Shown one piece after another: positions 39,963 to 52,990 of a stretch of DNA of 64,000 bases. How positions within the stretch are numbered: the stretch's first letter is position 1; the number at the start of each line of letters is the position of its first letter. The position numbers were made by a program, and so were the translations under genes. The notes below the pieces were generated by a model. That model made no database searches. It saw only the letters and a program-made list of their open reading frames with translations, and was not told where the DNA came from. This DNA is from Sutcliffiella halmapala (GTDB taxonomy: Bacteria > Bacillota > Bacilli > Bacillales > Bacillaceae_I). The stretch lies in contig NZ_KV917375.1 in assembly GCF_002019665.1 (NCBI RefSeq), forward strand, positions 690,001 through 754,000, in the 5' to 3' direction.

Positions 39963-40907
39963 GTGTCCTATGCTTCCGAAACCAAAAAAGAGTTAACAAC
40001 GATTGAGATAAAAGATTGTTGTGTCAAAGCTGAACTTGCAGCACTCATTCGAATGAACGGTACCTTATCCTTTTCCAATCGAAAATTGATTCTCGACATT
40101 CAAACGGAAAACGCTGCCATAGCAAGAAGAATCTATACGTTAACGAAGAAAATCTATGATGTTCGAGTAGAGCTTTTAGTACGAAAGAAAATGCGTTTGA
40201 AAAAAAATAACGTGTACATTGTTCGATATGCCGAGCAAGCACATTATATTTTAGACGAGTTAAAGATTTTAAAGGATGGCTTCACATTTGTGCGGGACAT
40301 TTCACCTGAACTAATTGCTAAAAAATGTTGTAAACGCTCCTATTTAAGAGGTGCCTTTCTAGCAGGTGGGTCTGTAAACAATCCAGAAACGTCATCCTAT
40401 CATTTAGAAATTTTTTCGCTCTACCATGAACACAACGAATCTTTATGTGAACTAATGAATATGTTTCACCTAAACAGTAAAACGCTTGAACGTAAGAAAG
40501 GGTTTATCACTTATTTAAAAGAGGCTGAAAAGATTGCCGAATTTTTAAGCATTATTGGTGCCCATCAAGCATTATTGAAATTCGAAGATATCCGCATCGT
40601 ACGAGACATGAGAAATTCCGTTAATCGCCTTGTCAATTGTGAAACAGCGAACTTAAACAAAACAATCGGTGCTGCAATTAGACAGGTCGATAATATTCGT
40701 TTTATCGATCGTACAGTGGGGCTTCATATATTACCAGATAAATTAAGAGAAATTGCTGAGCTTCGCGTTAACTACCAAGACGTCACCTTAAAGGAGCTTG
40801 GGGAAATGGTTTCAAGCGGCACCATCAGTAAGTCAGGAATTAATCATCGCCTTCGCAAAATTGATGAGATTGCCGATAAGCTGCGTGCAGGAGAAACAGT
40901 TCAATAA
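39963..40907 (+). CDS. whiA: DNA-binding protein WhiA
   Basis: A 314-residue protein with N-terminal LAGLIDADG-like folds ([27 protein letters not shown]) and a C-terminal helix-turn-helix ([20 protein letters not shown]). In Streptomyces it is a sporulation regulator; in B. subtilis it affects division and chromosome segregation. The start is GTG 39963, preceded by GGGGGGTGAT; this gives the standard [12 protein letters not shown]-terminus. Confidence 0.95.
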   Translation: MSYASETKKELTTIEIKDCCVKAELAALIRMNGTLSFSNRKLILDIQTENAAIARRIYTLTKKIYDVRVELLVRKKMRLKKNNVYIVRYAEQAHYILDELKILKDGFTFVRDISPELIAKKCCKRSYLRGAFLAGGSVNNPETSSYHLEIFSLYHEHNESLCELMNMFHLNSKTLERKKGFITYLKEAEKIAEFLSIIGAHQALLKFEDIRIVRDMRNSVNRLVNCETANLNKTIGAAIRQVDNIRFIDRTVGLHILPDKLREIAELRVNYQDVTLKELGEMVSSGTISKSGINHRLRKIDEIADKLRAGETVQ

Positions 40908-40936
40908 TAATATAGAGAAATAGAGGAGGAATTGTA

Positions 40937-41194
40937 ATGGTACAAAAACAAGTAGATGTTCGATTGAAAACAGGATTACAAGCACGCCCTGCAGCACTAT
41001 TCGTACAAGAAGCAAACCGCTTCTCAGCCGATGTTTTTCTAGAAAAAGACGGCAAAAAGGTAAATGCTAAAAGTATCATGGGTCTCATGAGCTTAGCGAT
41101 CGGATCTGGCACAACCATCACCTTAATCGCAGATGGCCACGACGAAAACGACGCAATCGCAGCACTAACCACATACGTCCAACAAGAAAACTAA
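40937..41194 (+). CDS. crh: Catabolite repression HPr-like protein Crh
   Basis: An 85-residue HPr homologue. Residue 15 is Gln (LKTGLQARPAA) where HPr has the phosphotransfer His, while the regulatory Ser46 is kept (NAKSIMGLM). It therefore cannot act in PTS transport but can be phosphorylated by HprK and act as CcpA co-repressor. Last gene of the operon, 29 nt after whiA. Confidence 0.95.
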   Translation: MVQKQVDVRLKTGLQARPAALFVQEANRFSADVFLEKDGKKVNAKSIMGLMSLAIGSGTTITLIADGHDENDAIAALTTYVQQEN

Positions 41195-41201
41195 GGAGAG
41201 G

Positions 41202-41238
41202 GGATGCCACGCTTACAGAGCCGGTATCCTTTTTTTTG
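41202..41238 (+). terminator. Terminator after crh
   Basis: GGATGCC pairs with GGTATCC (one wobble), followed by eight to nine T. Confidence 0.75.
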
Positions 41239-41395
41239 TTTATATTGAAATAACAATTTTAAAAGTTAATCCAAAATCAAACTTCGCAAAGCCAAGGTAC
41301 ACCTGAATTATGAAAATACGTTAATCAAACGTTTGTTTAAAAAATACTATATCTAGATATAAAATCACTTAAACCAACTCTCAGCTGAAAACACA

Positions 41396-41430
41396 AAAAT
41401 CCCGCCTGACTATTAGTCAGGCGGGATTTT
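41396..41430. terminator. Bidirectional terminator downstream of clpP
   Basis: AAATCCCGCCTGACT and AGTCAGGCGGGATTT form a perfect 15-bp stem with a 3-nt loop; the A/T flanks allow termination on both strands. Confidence 0.9.
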
Positions 41431-41440
41431 ATAAGTGTTC

Positions 41441-42022
41441 TTAGCTATTTTTAATTACTTTATCAATTAATCCATATTCTAGTGCTCTTTCTGCTGTCAT
41501 GAAGTTGTCGCGGTCTGTGTCGCGTGCGATTACTTCGATTGGCTGACCAGTGTTTTCAGAAAGGATTGTGTTTAGCTTATCGCGTAAGAATAGGATGCGT
41601 TTTGCTGCGATCTCGATTTCTGTCGCTTGTCCTTGCGCTCCACCAAGTGGTTGGTGAATCATGACTTCACTGCTAGGTAAAGCAAAGCGTTTGCCTTTTG
41701 CACCTGCAGATAATAGGAATGCTCCCATGGAAGCTGCCATTCCAACACACATTGTACTTACGTTTGGCTTAATGAAATTCATTGTATCGTAGATTGCCAT
41801 ACCTGCTGTAATAGAACCACCTGGGCTATTAATGTAAAGCGAGATATCCTTCTCTGGGTCTTCGGCAGCTAAGAATAGTAGCTGAGCGACAATTGAGTTT
41901 GCCACATTATCATCAATTGCACTACCAAGCAAAATAATGCGGTCTTTTAATAATCGGGAATAAATGTCATACGCACGCTCTCCGCGGCTAGTTTGTTCAA
42001 TAACTGTAGGAATTAAGTTCAT
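41441..42022 (-). CDS. clpP: ATP-dependent Clp protease proteolytic subunit
   Basis: Barrel-forming serine protease partnered with ClpC, ClpE and ClpX. A 193-residue protein with catalytic Ser98 in [11 protein letters not shown], His in VMIHQPLGG and Asp in RDTDRDNFM. The ATG at 42022 follows AAGGAGG. A sigma-A promoter overlapped by a CtsR-type box lies about 140 nt upstream, consistent with heat-shock control. Confidence 0.97.
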   Translation of the reverse strand: MNLIPTVIEQTSRGERAYDIYSRLLKDRIILLGSAIDDNVANSIVAQLLFLAAEDPEKDISLYINSPGGSITAGMAIYDTMNFIKPNVSTMCVGMAASMGAFLLSAGAKGKRFALPSSEVMIHQPLGGAQGQATEIEIAAKRILFLRDKLNTILSENTGQPIEVIARDTDRDNFMTAERALEYGLIDKVIKNS

Positions 42023-42160
42023 CTCACTTTTCCTCCTTATGATTAGGTAATAAATGAAGATAGGTTTTATGTATTAGATTCTGTAACTACTAATGTGTTA
42101 CAAGTTTCATTATAGACCTATCATCCATTAATAAGTATTTCAAAATCTTTATGTACTTTT

Positions 42161-42189
42161 ATCATACATATAAGGTCAATAATGGTCAA
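42161..42189 (-). promoter_or_regulatory. Sigma-A promoter of clpP
   Basis: Read on the minus strand: -35 TTGACC (42189-42184), 17-nt spacer, -10 TATGAT (42166-42161). Confidence 0.75.
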
Positions 42190-42190
42190 A
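42174..42190. promoter_or_regulatory. CtsR operator of clpP
   Basis: GGTCAAT-AAT-GGTCAAA matches the CtsR direct heptad repeat GGTCAAA-N3-GGTCAAA with one mismatch and covers the clpP -35 region. Confidence 0.8.
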
Positions 42191-42325
42191 TAAAAACTAT
42201 CGCAAATAACCCTATTTTTCTCCATGTAATAATCATATCCACTCCTGTGAAAATTAAACTTGTTTTTTTGTTCTTTCTTGTATAAAAAAGAGGCTAGCTT
42301 TAAAAGAAGGGTAGTACATTGAACA

Positions 42326-42462
42326 CCCTGTAGATTTCCGTGCCAGGCGTTCGCTTTCCGCGGAGCGCTTGTGGAGCCTCCTCGTCGCTGGCGCTCCTGC
42401 GGGGTCTCCCGAAACACGCTTCTCCCGCAGGAGTCTCACACCCTGCACTCCAATCTACAGGG
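42326..42462 (-). repeat. Palindromic repeat copy 2 (CCCTGTAGAT subtype)
   Basis: 137 bp between CCCTGTAGAT and ATCTACAGGG, in the reverse orientation to copy 1, with the same core (TTCGCTTTCCGCGG, GCTTGTGGAGCCTCCTCG). Confidence 0.9.
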
Positions 42463-42549
42463 GAGACGAGTTTAACATAGCGTTCAACTTTTTCATTATC
42501 CATGGTGCAATTATTCTTTGCATGAAAGGTCAAAAATTAAATTCACTTT

Positions 42550-42579
42550 GTATATTTTGGAAAACTTTGGCGCAAAGTA
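42550..42579 (+). promoter_or_regulatory. Candidate forespore (sigma-F type) promoter of the catalase
   Basis: GTATA (42550-42554), 15-nt spacer, GCGCAAAGTA (42570-42579) matches the sigma-F pattern GYATA-N15-GGNNANANTR with one mismatch, 39 nt before the catalase start. katX of B. subtilis is a sigma-F gene, so the match is plausible but unproven. Confidence 0.35.
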
Positions 42580-42618
42580 ACGGGAGTTAATTTTTACCAA
42601 AGAAGGGTGTTGTGTTGG

Positions 42619-44319
42619 ATGGAGCAGAATCAAGAACAGAATGAAATGCATGTAGGTACTTCTGTGGAGGGTGCTGGTGGGGCTTTTGATCGGCGTTTTG
42701 CTGCAGGGGAAACGGAAGAAACATTAACAACTAGACAGGGGCATCCGGTAACTGATAATCAGAATACGAGAACAGTAGGCAATCGGGGACCAACTGTATT
42801 AGAGAACTATGATTTTCTAGAAAAAATTACTCATTTTGATAGGGAGAGAGTGCCGGAGCGGGTGGTTCATGCTAGGGGTGCTGGGGCGCATGGATATTTT
42901 GAGGCCTATGGGAAAGCTGGGGATGAACCGGTTGAAAAATATACTAGAGCTAAGGTACTGTCAGGAGCAGGGAAACAAACTCCTGTTTTTGTACGCTTTT
43001 CTTCTGTGATTCATGGGGGGCATTCTCCTGAAACTTTACGTGATCCACGTGGGTTTGCGGTTAAATTTTATACGGAAGATGGAAATTGGGATTTGGTTGG
43101 GAATAACTTAAAGATTTTTTTTATTCGAGATCCTTTAAAGTTTCCAGACCTTGTCCATGCTTTTAAGCCTGATCCTGTAACTAATCGGCAAGATGGAGAA
43201 AGAATCTTTGATTTTATCTCGAATACTCCAGAGGCCATGCATATGATCACTTTTTTATTTTCGCCTTGGGGTATTCCTGCCAACTACCGTGAAATGCAAG
43301 GATCTGGCGTTAATACGTATAAATGGGTGAACAAGGATGGGAAAGCATGGTTGGTTAAATATCATTGGGAGCCGAAACAAGGTATCAAAAATTTAACCCA
43401 GGCAGATGCAGAAGAAATTCAAGGGAAGAACTTTAATCATGCAACTCAGGATTTGTATGAGGCGATCGAAAAAGAAAATTATCCAGAGTGGGAATTCTGT
43501 GTTCAGTTGATGGAGGACGGGGAGCACCCAGAGCTAGATTTCGATCCTTTAGATCCGACAAAATTGTGGCCTGAGGAGCAATTTCCGTTCCTACCAGTAG
43601 GTAAAATGGTATTGAATAAAAATCCAGAGAACTATTTTGCAGAGGTAGAACAGGCTGCTTTCGGAACGGGCGTGCTGGTGGACGGCTTAGATTTTTCGGA
43701 TGACAAGCTGTTACAAGGAAGAACGTTTTCCTATTCTGATACACAACGCCATCGAGTAGGTACCAATTATTTGCAACTTCCGATTAATGCCCCGAAAAAG
43801 CATGTAGCGACGAACCAGCGTGACGGACAAATGACGATGCATGTCGATTTAGCGCCAGGACAAAACCCACATGTTAATTATGAGCCATCGACCCTTGGAG
43901 GCCTGAAGGAAGCTAAGCCTCAAGGGAAAGAGCATCGACCGCGTGTAGAGGGAGAAGTAACTCGTGAAGCGATTGACCGGAAAAATGATTACCAACAGGC
44001 TGGAGAAAGATACCGAATTTTTGAAGATTGGGAGCGCGATGAGCTAATCCGTAATCTTGTGGCAACCTTAAAGCCAGCGGATTCCAGAATTCAGCAAAAA
44101 ATGGTGGAGCATTTTACAAAATGTGATGAGGAGTATGGGCGTCGTGTTGCAGAGGGATTAGGTATAACTGTAGGAGCAGGTAATACTGAATTTGCAGCCG
44201 AGGTTGCACCGAGTTCAGGTGTATTTCCACAAAGTGGTGGGTCGCCGATGGGAAGCGCTAAGGCAGCGGATGCAGTGCAAGAAGCAGAAGAAAAGGGACA
44301 TGACGCAGACCCGTATTAA
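42619..44319 (+). CDS. Heme catalase (KatX/KatB-like)
   Basis: Monofunctional catalase, about 566 residues, converting hydrogen peroxide to water and oxygen. Distal His is in [14 protein letters not shown], the distal Asn in [15 protein letters not shown], and the proximal heme Tyr in [15 protein letters not shown] ~70-residue C-terminal extension ([17 protein letters not shown]) exceeds the smallest clade-3 enzymes. Its length and a sigma-F-like promoter suggest a spore catalase like KatX, but a vegetative KatA/KatB role is not excluded. Start choice among GTG 42607, TTG 42610 and ATG 42619 is uncertain. Confidence 0.9.
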   Translation: MEQNQEQNEMHVGTSVEGAGGAFDRRFAAGETEETLTTRQGHPVTDNQNTRTVGNRGPTVLENYDFLEKITHFDRERVPERVVHARGAGAHGYFEAYGKAGDEPVEKYTRAKVLSGAGKQTPVFVRFSSVIHGGHSPETLRDPRGFAVKFYTEDGNWDLVGNNLKIFFIRDPLKFPDLVHAFKPDPVTNRQDGERIFDFISNTPEAMHMITFLFSPWGIPANYREMQGSGVNTYKWVNKDGKAWLVKYHWEPKQGIKNLTQADAEEIQGKNFNHATQDLYEAIEKENYPEWEFCVQLMEDGEHPELDFDPLDPTKLWPEEQFPFLPVGKMVLNKNPENYFAEVEQAAFGTGVLVDGLDFSDDKLLQGRTFSYSDTQRHRVGTNYLQLPINAPKKHVATNQRDGQMTMHVDLAPGQNPHVNYEPSTLGGLKEAKPQGKEHRPRVEGEVTREAIDRKNDYQQAGERYRIFEDWERDELIRNLVATLKPADSRIQQKMVEHFTKCDEEYGRRVAEGLGITVGAGNTEFAAEVAPSSGVFPQSGGSPMGSAKAADAVQEAEEKGHDADPY

Positions 44320-44329
44320 ATGAAATTAA

Positions 44330-44364
44330 AGAAAGAACTCCTGACATATTCGGGAGTTCTTTCT
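44330..44364 (+). terminator. Terminator after the catalase gene
   Basis: AGAAAGAACTCC and GGAGTTCTTTCT form a perfect 12-bp stem around 11 nt. The T run is weak. Confidence 0.8.
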
Positions 44365-44385
44365 AATTGCATAAAAATGTTACTG

Positions 44386-44565
44386 CTAAACTAAATAATC
44401 TAAAACTTGCCCAATTGTAAAAATAAGAAAAACTAAAATTATCGCTAATATAAACCAAGAAAATAAATGTTTTTTCCCACGAATGATGGATATTGAAAAA
44501 TAGAACAAGACGCTAATAAAGGTAAGGAAGATTAGTACATTGATTAAATAGAAAAAGGCTTCCAC
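44386..44565 (-). CDS. Possible small membrane protein (59 aa)
   Basis: A minus-strand frame from GTG 44565 encodes two hydrophobic helices (LINVLIFLTFISVLFYFSI and FILAIILVFLIFTIGQVL) joined by a basic turn IIRGKKH, with C-terminus DYLV. The pattern is that of a genuine small membrane protein. No strong ribosome site or ATG start is seen; it could start at a non-canonical codon or be a remnant. Function unknown. Confidence 0.4.
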   Translation of the reverse strand: MEAFFYLINVLIFLTFISVLFYFSISIIRGKKHLFSWFILAIILVFLIFTIGQVLDYLV

Positions 44566-44738
44566 CCACTTATGAATTCTATTAGTTTAATCTAATATTA
44601 ACACAACGATTGGTTAGTATTATAGAATCGTGGAATAAAATGAAAGTATGCATCGTTTCGTATATTACTTGTTTTTTGGCTTGCTTGTATAATTACAACA
44701 AGCTATAATAGCGTATGGACACAATAATTTTTCGATTT

Positions 44739-44816
44739 GCGCTCGTAGCTCAGCGGATAGAGCGGTGGTTTCCGGTACCGCGTCATGCGGGGGTTCGATT
44801 CCCTCCGAGCGCGCCA
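44739..44816 (+). tRNA. tRNA-Arg (anticodon CCG)
   Basis: Cloverleaf: acceptor GCGCTCG/CGAGCGC, D arm GCTC/GAGC with an 8-nt loop, anticodon arm GTGGT-TTCCGGT-ACCGC (anticodon CCG, reads CGG), T arm GGGGG-TTCGATT-CCCTC, encoded CCA at 44814-44816. The variable region GTCATGC is 7 nt, longer than the usual 4-5 nt of class I tRNAs. Confidence 0.93.
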
Positions 44817-44849
44817 AATTTAAATGATAGTTTTACTAATATACATAAT

Positions 44850-44885
44850 AGGCCTCTTTCTCAATTGAGATTGGGGTCTTTTTTT
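44850..44885 (+). terminator. Terminator after tRNA-Arg
   Basis: AGGCCTC pairs with GGGGTCT (two wobbles), extended by an inner CTCAATTGAG palindrome, followed by a run of seven T. Confidence 0.75.
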
Positions 44886-45181
44886 ATTTAAAAAGTTGAT
44901 TTTTGAAAACGTAATACTTTTGTAACATTTTTTCGTCATTTTTTTGCATTGCCGCCTTAAAGCGGGAGTATATATGTAGGGGGAGGCACCTCTTCCAACA
45001 TTTTTCGATTTAATAAATCAAGATTCTCATGTACAATAAGGATGCGCTTACATGAGGGTGATTTCGGTTGGCCAGCGAATATTATTTGTATGTATTTGGG
45101 TGTTAGCGTCCGGTATCTGACAAGGATAGGTGGGATTACGGACGGTTGCACTCGGATAAATGACCGGAGGGAGAATGAATT
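44886..45181. other. Intergenic region before sigL
   Basis: About 295 bp. I see no gene with a ribosome site and no clear promoter hexamers. Confidence 0.4.
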
Positions 45182-46510
45182 ATGAAGCAAACTGTTGGTT
45201 TGTATCAAGAGCAGACGCTCAAGCTAGCTATGACGCAAGAGTTAAAGCAAGCAATTACATTATTACAGTATTCTTCACTGGAATTAGTCGATTTTTTACA
45301 AGAACAATCGTTAGAAAATCCTCTTTTGGAGCTGAAAGAATGGGAAACGCCGAGAGAGCTTGCTTCCTCTCGTGTTCGCCGTTTGAAACAAAGGAAAAAT
45401 GGATCTAAGCAAGCTATTTCGATCGAAAATTTTAGTAAATACGGAGAAACACTTCACAATCATATTAATCAACAATTAGTAGACAGTTCTTTACCTTTAA
45501 AGGAGCAGCAGTTAGTTAAGCGTGTCGTTGATTTTGTGGATGAAAATGGTTATATCCAAGAAGATCTATCCGTTATTTCTGAGCAGCTAAAGGCATCTAC
45601 CCAGAGAGTAGAAAATGCCCTGAATACTATCCAAAGCTTAGAACCAGCAGGACTCGGTGCAAGAAATTTAAAGGAATGTTTGTTGCTACAATTGAAGCGA
45701 CTTCCAGAACGCATGCCTTTAGCAGAGAAAATATTGACTGAGGACTTTATACTCTTTGCAGAAAAAGCGTGGAAAACTTTAGCGAAAAAGCATGAAATAA
45801 GCTTACAGGATATTCAAGCTGTCCATAATGAGATTGTGAAATTAAACCCACGACCAGGGAGTAAATATGAGACGAGTGAAAAACCAAAATATATTATTCC
45901 GGATTTAATCGTGCAACAATTACACAATCAATTTGTCGTTTCCTTAAATGAAGATATTGTGCCACAAATCTCGATAAACAAAGAGTATAAGTTAAAGTTG
46001 CAACAAAAAAACGAAGTAGCAGCCTATCTTCAGGACAAATTCCAGCAATGCGAATGGATAGTAAAAAGCATGGAGCACCGAAAACATACGCTTGTGAAGG
46101 TGATGGAGGAAATCGTTGCTGCTCAGCAAAGCTTTTTCTTTAATGGTGCCTCATTTTTGAAACCGTTAACACTAAGGGACATTGCAGATCGTCTAAACGT
46201 TCACGAGTCAACTGTGAGCCGTGCAACAAAAGAAAAATACGTTCAAACACCATACGGGCTATTTGAATTAAAATACTTTTTTAGTCAAAGCTTGTCAGGA
46301 GCATATGACGAGGAAAAATCGACCAAGCAAGTACAACAGCTAGTAGAAGAATTAATTAAAGCGGAGGATAAACAAAAACCTTTATCTGATCAGCAGCTGA
46401 CAAACCTGTTACAAAAGCAGTATCATATTGCTATCTCAAGAAGAACTGTTGCGAAGTATCGAGATTTATTGAATATTCCAAGTTCTGCAATGAGAAAGCG
46501 CTATGACTAG
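45182..46510 (+). CDS. sigL: RNA polymerase sigma-54 factor
   Basis: A 442-residue RpoN/SigL protein. Region I is Gln/Leu rich (LAMTQELKQAITLLQYSS), a core-binding domain follows, then the HTH (LRDIADRLNVHESTVSRATK) and the C-terminal RpoN box ISRRTVAKYRDLL that reads the -24 element. It directs transcription needing enhancer-binding activators. The start at 45182 follows GGAGGGAGA. Confidence 0.95.
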   Translation: MKQTVGLYQEQTLKLAMTQELKQAITLLQYSSLELVDFLQEQSLENPLLELKEWETPRELASSRVRRLKQRKNGSKQAISIENFSKYGETLHNHINQQLVDSSLPLKEQQLVKRVVDFVDENGYIQEDLSVISEQLKASTQRVENALNTIQSLEPAGLGARNLKECLLLQLKRLPERMPLAEKILTEDFILFAEKAWKTLAKKHEISLQDIQAVHNEIVKLNPRPGSKYETSEKPKYIIPDLIVQQLHNQFVVSLNEDIVPQISINKEYKLKLQQKNEVAAYLQDKFQQCEWIVKSMEHRKHTLVKVMEEIVAAQQSFFFNGASFLKPLTLRDIADRLNVHESTVSRATKEKYVQTPYGLFELKYFFSQSLSGAYDEEKSTKQVQQLVEELIKAEDKQKPLSDQQLTNLLQKQYHIAISRRTVAKYRDLLNIPSSAMRKRYD

Positions 46511-46525
46511 AAAGGTAGATGTAAA

Positions 46526-46768
46526 GTGAAGCTAGTATTTTACACAAAAGTGGATTGTTCCCTTTGTGAGAAGGCAAAAAAAGTCTTAAACGATCTACAA
46601 AATGAGATGGATTTTACCATAGAAGAAGTGGATATTTACCAGGACGATGTACTTTTAGAGAAATATCAGATTATGATTCCGGTAGTGGAACTTGAGGAAG
46701 AAATGCTTGGATATGGAATCATACACAAAGAAGAGATAAGAAAACGCTTACTTAAAAAAATCCGCTAA
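46526..46768 (+). CDS. Glutaredoxin-like thioredoxin-fold protein
   Basis: An 80-residue protein with an N-terminal CSLC redox motif (YTKVDCSLCEKAKK) and the cis-Pro segment MIPVVEL, the minimal glutaredoxin/DUF836 fold. The start is GTG 46526 with AAAGGTAG at 7 nt. It lies between sigL and cggR and probably shares the sigL transcript. Redox partner unknown. Confidence 0.85.
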   Translation: MKLVFYTKVDCSLCEKAKKVLNDLQNEMDFTIEEVDIYQDDVLLEKYQIMIPVVELEEEMLGYGIIHKEEIRKRLLKKIR

Positions 46769-46775
46769 AGCCTAG

Positions 46776-46804
46776 TTGCATAAGGGTTTCACCTTTGTTA
46801 CAAT
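46776..46804 (+). promoter_or_regulatory. Sigma-A promoter of the cggR-gapA operon
   Basis: -35 TTGCAT, 17-nt spacer, -10 TACAAT, with the CggR operator 36 nt downstream. Confidence 0.8.
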
Positions 46805-46839
46805 CAAATTGTAGCAGGGGTGATTTTTTTTACCGCTAC

Positions 46840-46875
46840 TGGGACATAATATGTCTTAGCGGGACGTATTTAGTC
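46840..46875 (+). promoter_or_regulatory. CggR operator
   Basis: TGGGAC-N6-TGTC-N4-CGGGAC-N6-AGTC matches the known direct-repeat CggR operator CGGGAC-N6-TGTC-N4-CGGGAC-N6-TGTC with two mismatches, placed between promoter and gene as in B. subtilis. Fructose-1,6-bisphosphate binding to CggR would relieve repression. Confidence 0.92.
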
Positions 46876-46911
46876 CAATTAGGTAGAATACACCTTGAAG
46901 GGGAAGCTATA

Positions 46912-47931
46912 ATGAAGCAGATTATTGAAGTACAAAAGAAATTGTTACCTGATGTTCTCTCCATTATGCAGAAACGATATGAAATATTGAGATACATAAG
47001 GTTGATGCAGCCAATTGGAAGAAGAAGCTTGTCAGGTAGTCTTGGTTTAAGTGAACGAGTGCTAAGAAGTGAAGTAGACTTTCTTAAAGTTCAGAACCTG
47101 ATAAATGTTAGTGTTGCCGGCATGACATTAACCCAAGAAGGTTCCAGTCTTATAAAAAGCCTTGAAGAAATCATGAAAGAAGTTTCAGGTTTAAAGCTAC
47201 TAGAAGCGGGAATAGAAGAAAAGTTAGGAATAACAAAGGTTGTCGTCGTTCCAGGTGACAGTGACCTATCCCCTTGGGTAAAAAAAGAAATGGGTCGAGC
47301 TTGTGTTACTACCATGAGAGAACGATTCCATGACGAAAATATCATTGCAGTTGCTGGCGGAACAACTATTTCCTCGGTTGCTGAAATGATGAAACCGGAC
47401 GCGAAAAACCGCAAGTTATTATTTGTCCCTGCTCGAGGTGGGCTTGGAGAAAAGGTTCAAAACCAGGCAAACTCCATCTGTGCCACAATGGCCGAGAAGG
47501 CAACAGGCAACTATCGATTGCTGCATATCCCGGATCAGCTTAGCCATGAGTCGTACCAATCAATGATTGAAGAACCCTCTATAAAAGAAGTGATCTCGCT
47601 AATCAAAAATTCTAGTATGGTTATTCATGGGATTGGAGACGCTAAAACAATGGCAGAGCGCCGTAAAACTGCGCATGAAGATATGTTGAAAATTGAGAAT
47701 GCAAATGCCGTTGCAGAAGCGTTTGGTTACTATTTTAATCAAGCTGGAGATGTCGTACATAAAGTACAAACCGTCGGAATGCAACTCGCAGATCTGGAAA
47801 AAATAGAATCTGTGATTGCAGTAGCTGGTGGTGCATCAAAAGCGAAAGCTATTCGAGCGTATCTAAAGAAAGCCCCCCATACCATCCTCATCACAGATGA
47901 AGGGGCAGCAAAAGAGTTAATTAGGGAGTAA
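46912..47931 (+). CDS. cggR: Central glycolytic genes regulator CggR
   Basis: SorC/DeoR-type repressor of the glycolytic operon. The N-terminal winged helix-turn-helix (GRRSLSGSLGLSERVLRSEV) precedes the sugar-phosphate-binding domain (VAGGTTISSVAEMM; HGIGDAKTMAERR; AVAGGASKAKAIRAY). ATG 46912 gives 340 residues, as in B. subtilis by recollection, and has GAAGGGGAAG upstream; the open frame extends earlier through the operator and is not used. Confidence 0.95.
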   Translation: MKQIIEVQKKLLPDVLSIMQKRYEILRYIRLMQPIGRRSLSGSLGLSERVLRSEVDFLKVQNLINVSVAGMTLTQEGSSLIKSLEEIMKEVSGLKLLEAGIEEKLGITKVVVVPGDSDLSPWVKKEMGRACVTTMRERFHDENIIAVAGGTTISSVAEMMKPDAKNRKLLFVPARGGLGEKVQNQANSICATMAEKATGNYRLLHIPDQLSHESYQSMIEEPSIKEVISLIKNSSMVIHGIGDAKTMAERRKTAHEDMLKIENANAVAEAFGYYFNQAGDVVHKVQTVGMQLADLEKIESVIAVAGGASKAKAIRAYLKKAPHTILITDEGAAKELIRE

Positions 47932-47987
47932 AACCCCTTAATAAAAGGCTATGTTAAAGCTTATGGTAGATATTTAACTACCCCAAG

Positions 47988-48118
47988 CTGTTAATTGGAG
48001 CAATAGGCGAAGACTCCTGCGGGAGATAGCGTTTTGTGGAGACCCCGCAGGAGCGTCAGCGACGAGGAGGCTCCACAAGCGCCCCGCGGAAAGCGAAGCC
48101 TAGTGCGGAAATCAACAG
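47988..48118 (+). repeat. Palindromic repeat copy 3 (CTGTTGATT subtype)
   Basis: 131 bp bounded by CTGTTAATT and AATCAACAG, with the family core. It lies between cggR and gapA, inside the operon. The preceding GATATTTAACTA also precedes copy 4. Confidence 0.9.
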
Positions 48119-48128
48119 CGACGTTTAA

Positions 48129-49190
<1,062 letters not shown>

Positions 49191-49303
49191 TAACTATCAT
49201 TCAATAAGGTTCAAATCCAAGGGATAGCTTGTAGGATTTAACCCACCTTACAATATTACTTTCATTAAACTGACAAGCAATTTATAATAAGGAATGTGAA
49301 GTA

Positions 49304-49338
49304 GAGGGGGATAGGGGAACATACCCCTCCCTCTTTTC
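49304..49338 (+). terminator. Hairpin between gapA and pgk
   Basis: AGGGG pairs with CCCCT and flanking GAGGG with CCCTC (with a bulge), followed by TTTTCT. It could reduce readthrough from gapA or stabilise the gapA mRNA end; the operon evidently continues. Confidence 0.45.
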
Positions 49339-49389
49339 TCATGTTTTACAAAAGGATTAGTTTTTCCTAATAAAGGAGGCCGTTTTAAG

Positions 49390-50574
49390 ATGAACAAAAA
49401 AAGTATTCGTGACATCGACGTAAAAGGAAAGCGCGTGTTTTGCCGTGTCGACTTCAACGTACCAATGAAAGATGGCGCAGTAACGGACGACACTCGTATT
49501 CGTGCTGCATTACCTACGATTCAGCATTTAGTAGATCAAGGTGCCAAGGTGTTACTTGCTAGCCATTTAGGTCGACCAAAAGGCCAAGTAGTAGAAGAGC
49601 TACGTTTAAATGCAGTGGCAACTCGCTTACAAGAGCTTTTAGGAAAAACTGTTACAAAAGTAGATGAAGCTTACGGAGATACAGTAAAAACAGCTGTTGC
49701 AGAACTAGCTGAAGGCGATGTTCTTTTACTAGAAAATGTTCGCTTCTACCCTGGTGAAGAAAAGAACGATCCAGAGCTTGCGAAAGCATTTGCTGAACTT
49801 GCAGATGTGTATGTGAACGACGCTTTTGGTGCTGCTCACCGTGCACATGCTTCAACGGAAGGAATTGCTCAGCACATTCCAGCTGTTGCAGGTCTTTTAA
49901 TGGAAAAGGAATTAGAAGTATTAGGCAAAGCACTTTCTAACCCTGATCGTCCATTCACAGCAATCATTGGTGGAGCAAAGGTAAAAGATAAAATCGGTGT
50001 GATTGAAAATCTATTAAATAAAGTAGATAACATTATCATCGGTGGTGGACTTGCTTACACATTCATCAAGGCAAAAGGCTACGACGTTGGAAAGTCCCTT
50101 CTTGAAGAGGATAAAATTGACTTAGCTAAATCGTTTATGGAACAAGCAAAAGAAAAAGGCGTAAACTTCTATGTTCCTGTGGACGTAGTCGTTGCGGATG
50201 ACTTCTCGAACGATGCAAATACAAAGGTTGTACCTATTGAAGAAATTCCAAGTGACTGGGAAGGCTTAGATGCTGGACCAAAATCACGCGAGATCTATGC
50301 GGACGTTATTAAAAACTCCAAGCTTGTTATTTGGAATGGCCCAATGGGAGTATTTGAATTAGATGCATTTGCTGGTGGAACAAAAGCAGTAGGACAAGCA
50401 TTAGCAGAAGCAACCGATACATACTCTGTCATTGGTGGAGGAGACTCAGCGGCTGCGGTTGAAAAGTTCAATCTGGCAGACAAAATGAGCCATATCTCAA
50501 CTGGTGGTGGCGCGTCGCTAGAATTCATGGAAGGCAAAGAGCTTCCAGGAGTAGTGGCGTTAAACGATAAGTAA
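49390..50574 (+). CDS. pgk: Phosphoglycerate kinase
   Basis: A 394-residue enzyme transferring phosphate from 1,3-bisphosphoglycerate to ADP. N-terminal substrate loop [11 protein letters not shown], basic patch ASHLGRPKG, hinge region and C-terminal nucleotide loop [14 protein letters not shown] with [14 protein letters not shown]. Confidence 0.97.
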   Translation: MNKKSIRDIDVKGKRVFCRVDFNVPMKDGAVTDDTRIRAALPTIQHLVDQGAKVLLASHLGRPKGQVVEELRLNAVATRLQELLGKTVTKVDEAYGDTVKTAVAELAEGDVLLLENVRFYPGEEKNDPELAKAFAELADVYVNDAFGAAHRAHASTEGIAQHIPAVAGLLMEKELEVLGKALSNPDRPFTAIIGGAKVKDKIGVIENLLNKVDNIIIGGGLAYTFIKAKGYDVGKSLLEEDKIDLAKSFMEQAKEKGVNFYVPVDVVVADDFSNDANTKVVPIEEIPSDWEGLDAGPKSREIYADVIKNSKLVIWNGPMGVFELDAFAGGTKAVGQALAEATDTYSVIGGGDSAAAVEKFNLADKMSHISTGGGASLEFMEGKELPGVVALNDK

Positions 50575-50648
50575 AAATGAAAGTGGCAGTGTCTAATTAC
50601 ATTCCATCTAATTAGGCGCTGGAACTTGAATATATCGACCAATCCTAA

Positions 50649-52956
<2,308 letters not shown>

Positions 52957-52990
52957 GTTAGAGCGCATTATTGATATTTAACTAACCCTA

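Noticed and set aside
41329-41348. TTAATCAAACGTTTGTTTAA near-palindrome as a TetR-type operator
   Set aside because: It lies between two terminators of convergent genes with no promoter nearby, so no regulatory role can be argued.
42254-42533. Several frames across the palindromic repeat encoding Arg/Ala-rich peptides
   Set aside because: The same peptides arise from other repeat copies (20 kb, 53 kb, 57 kb) and reflect the GC-rich repeat, not genes.
44957-45208. 83-codon minus-strand frame upstream of sigL
   Set aside because: It overlaps the sigL start and has no ribosome site or family resemblance.
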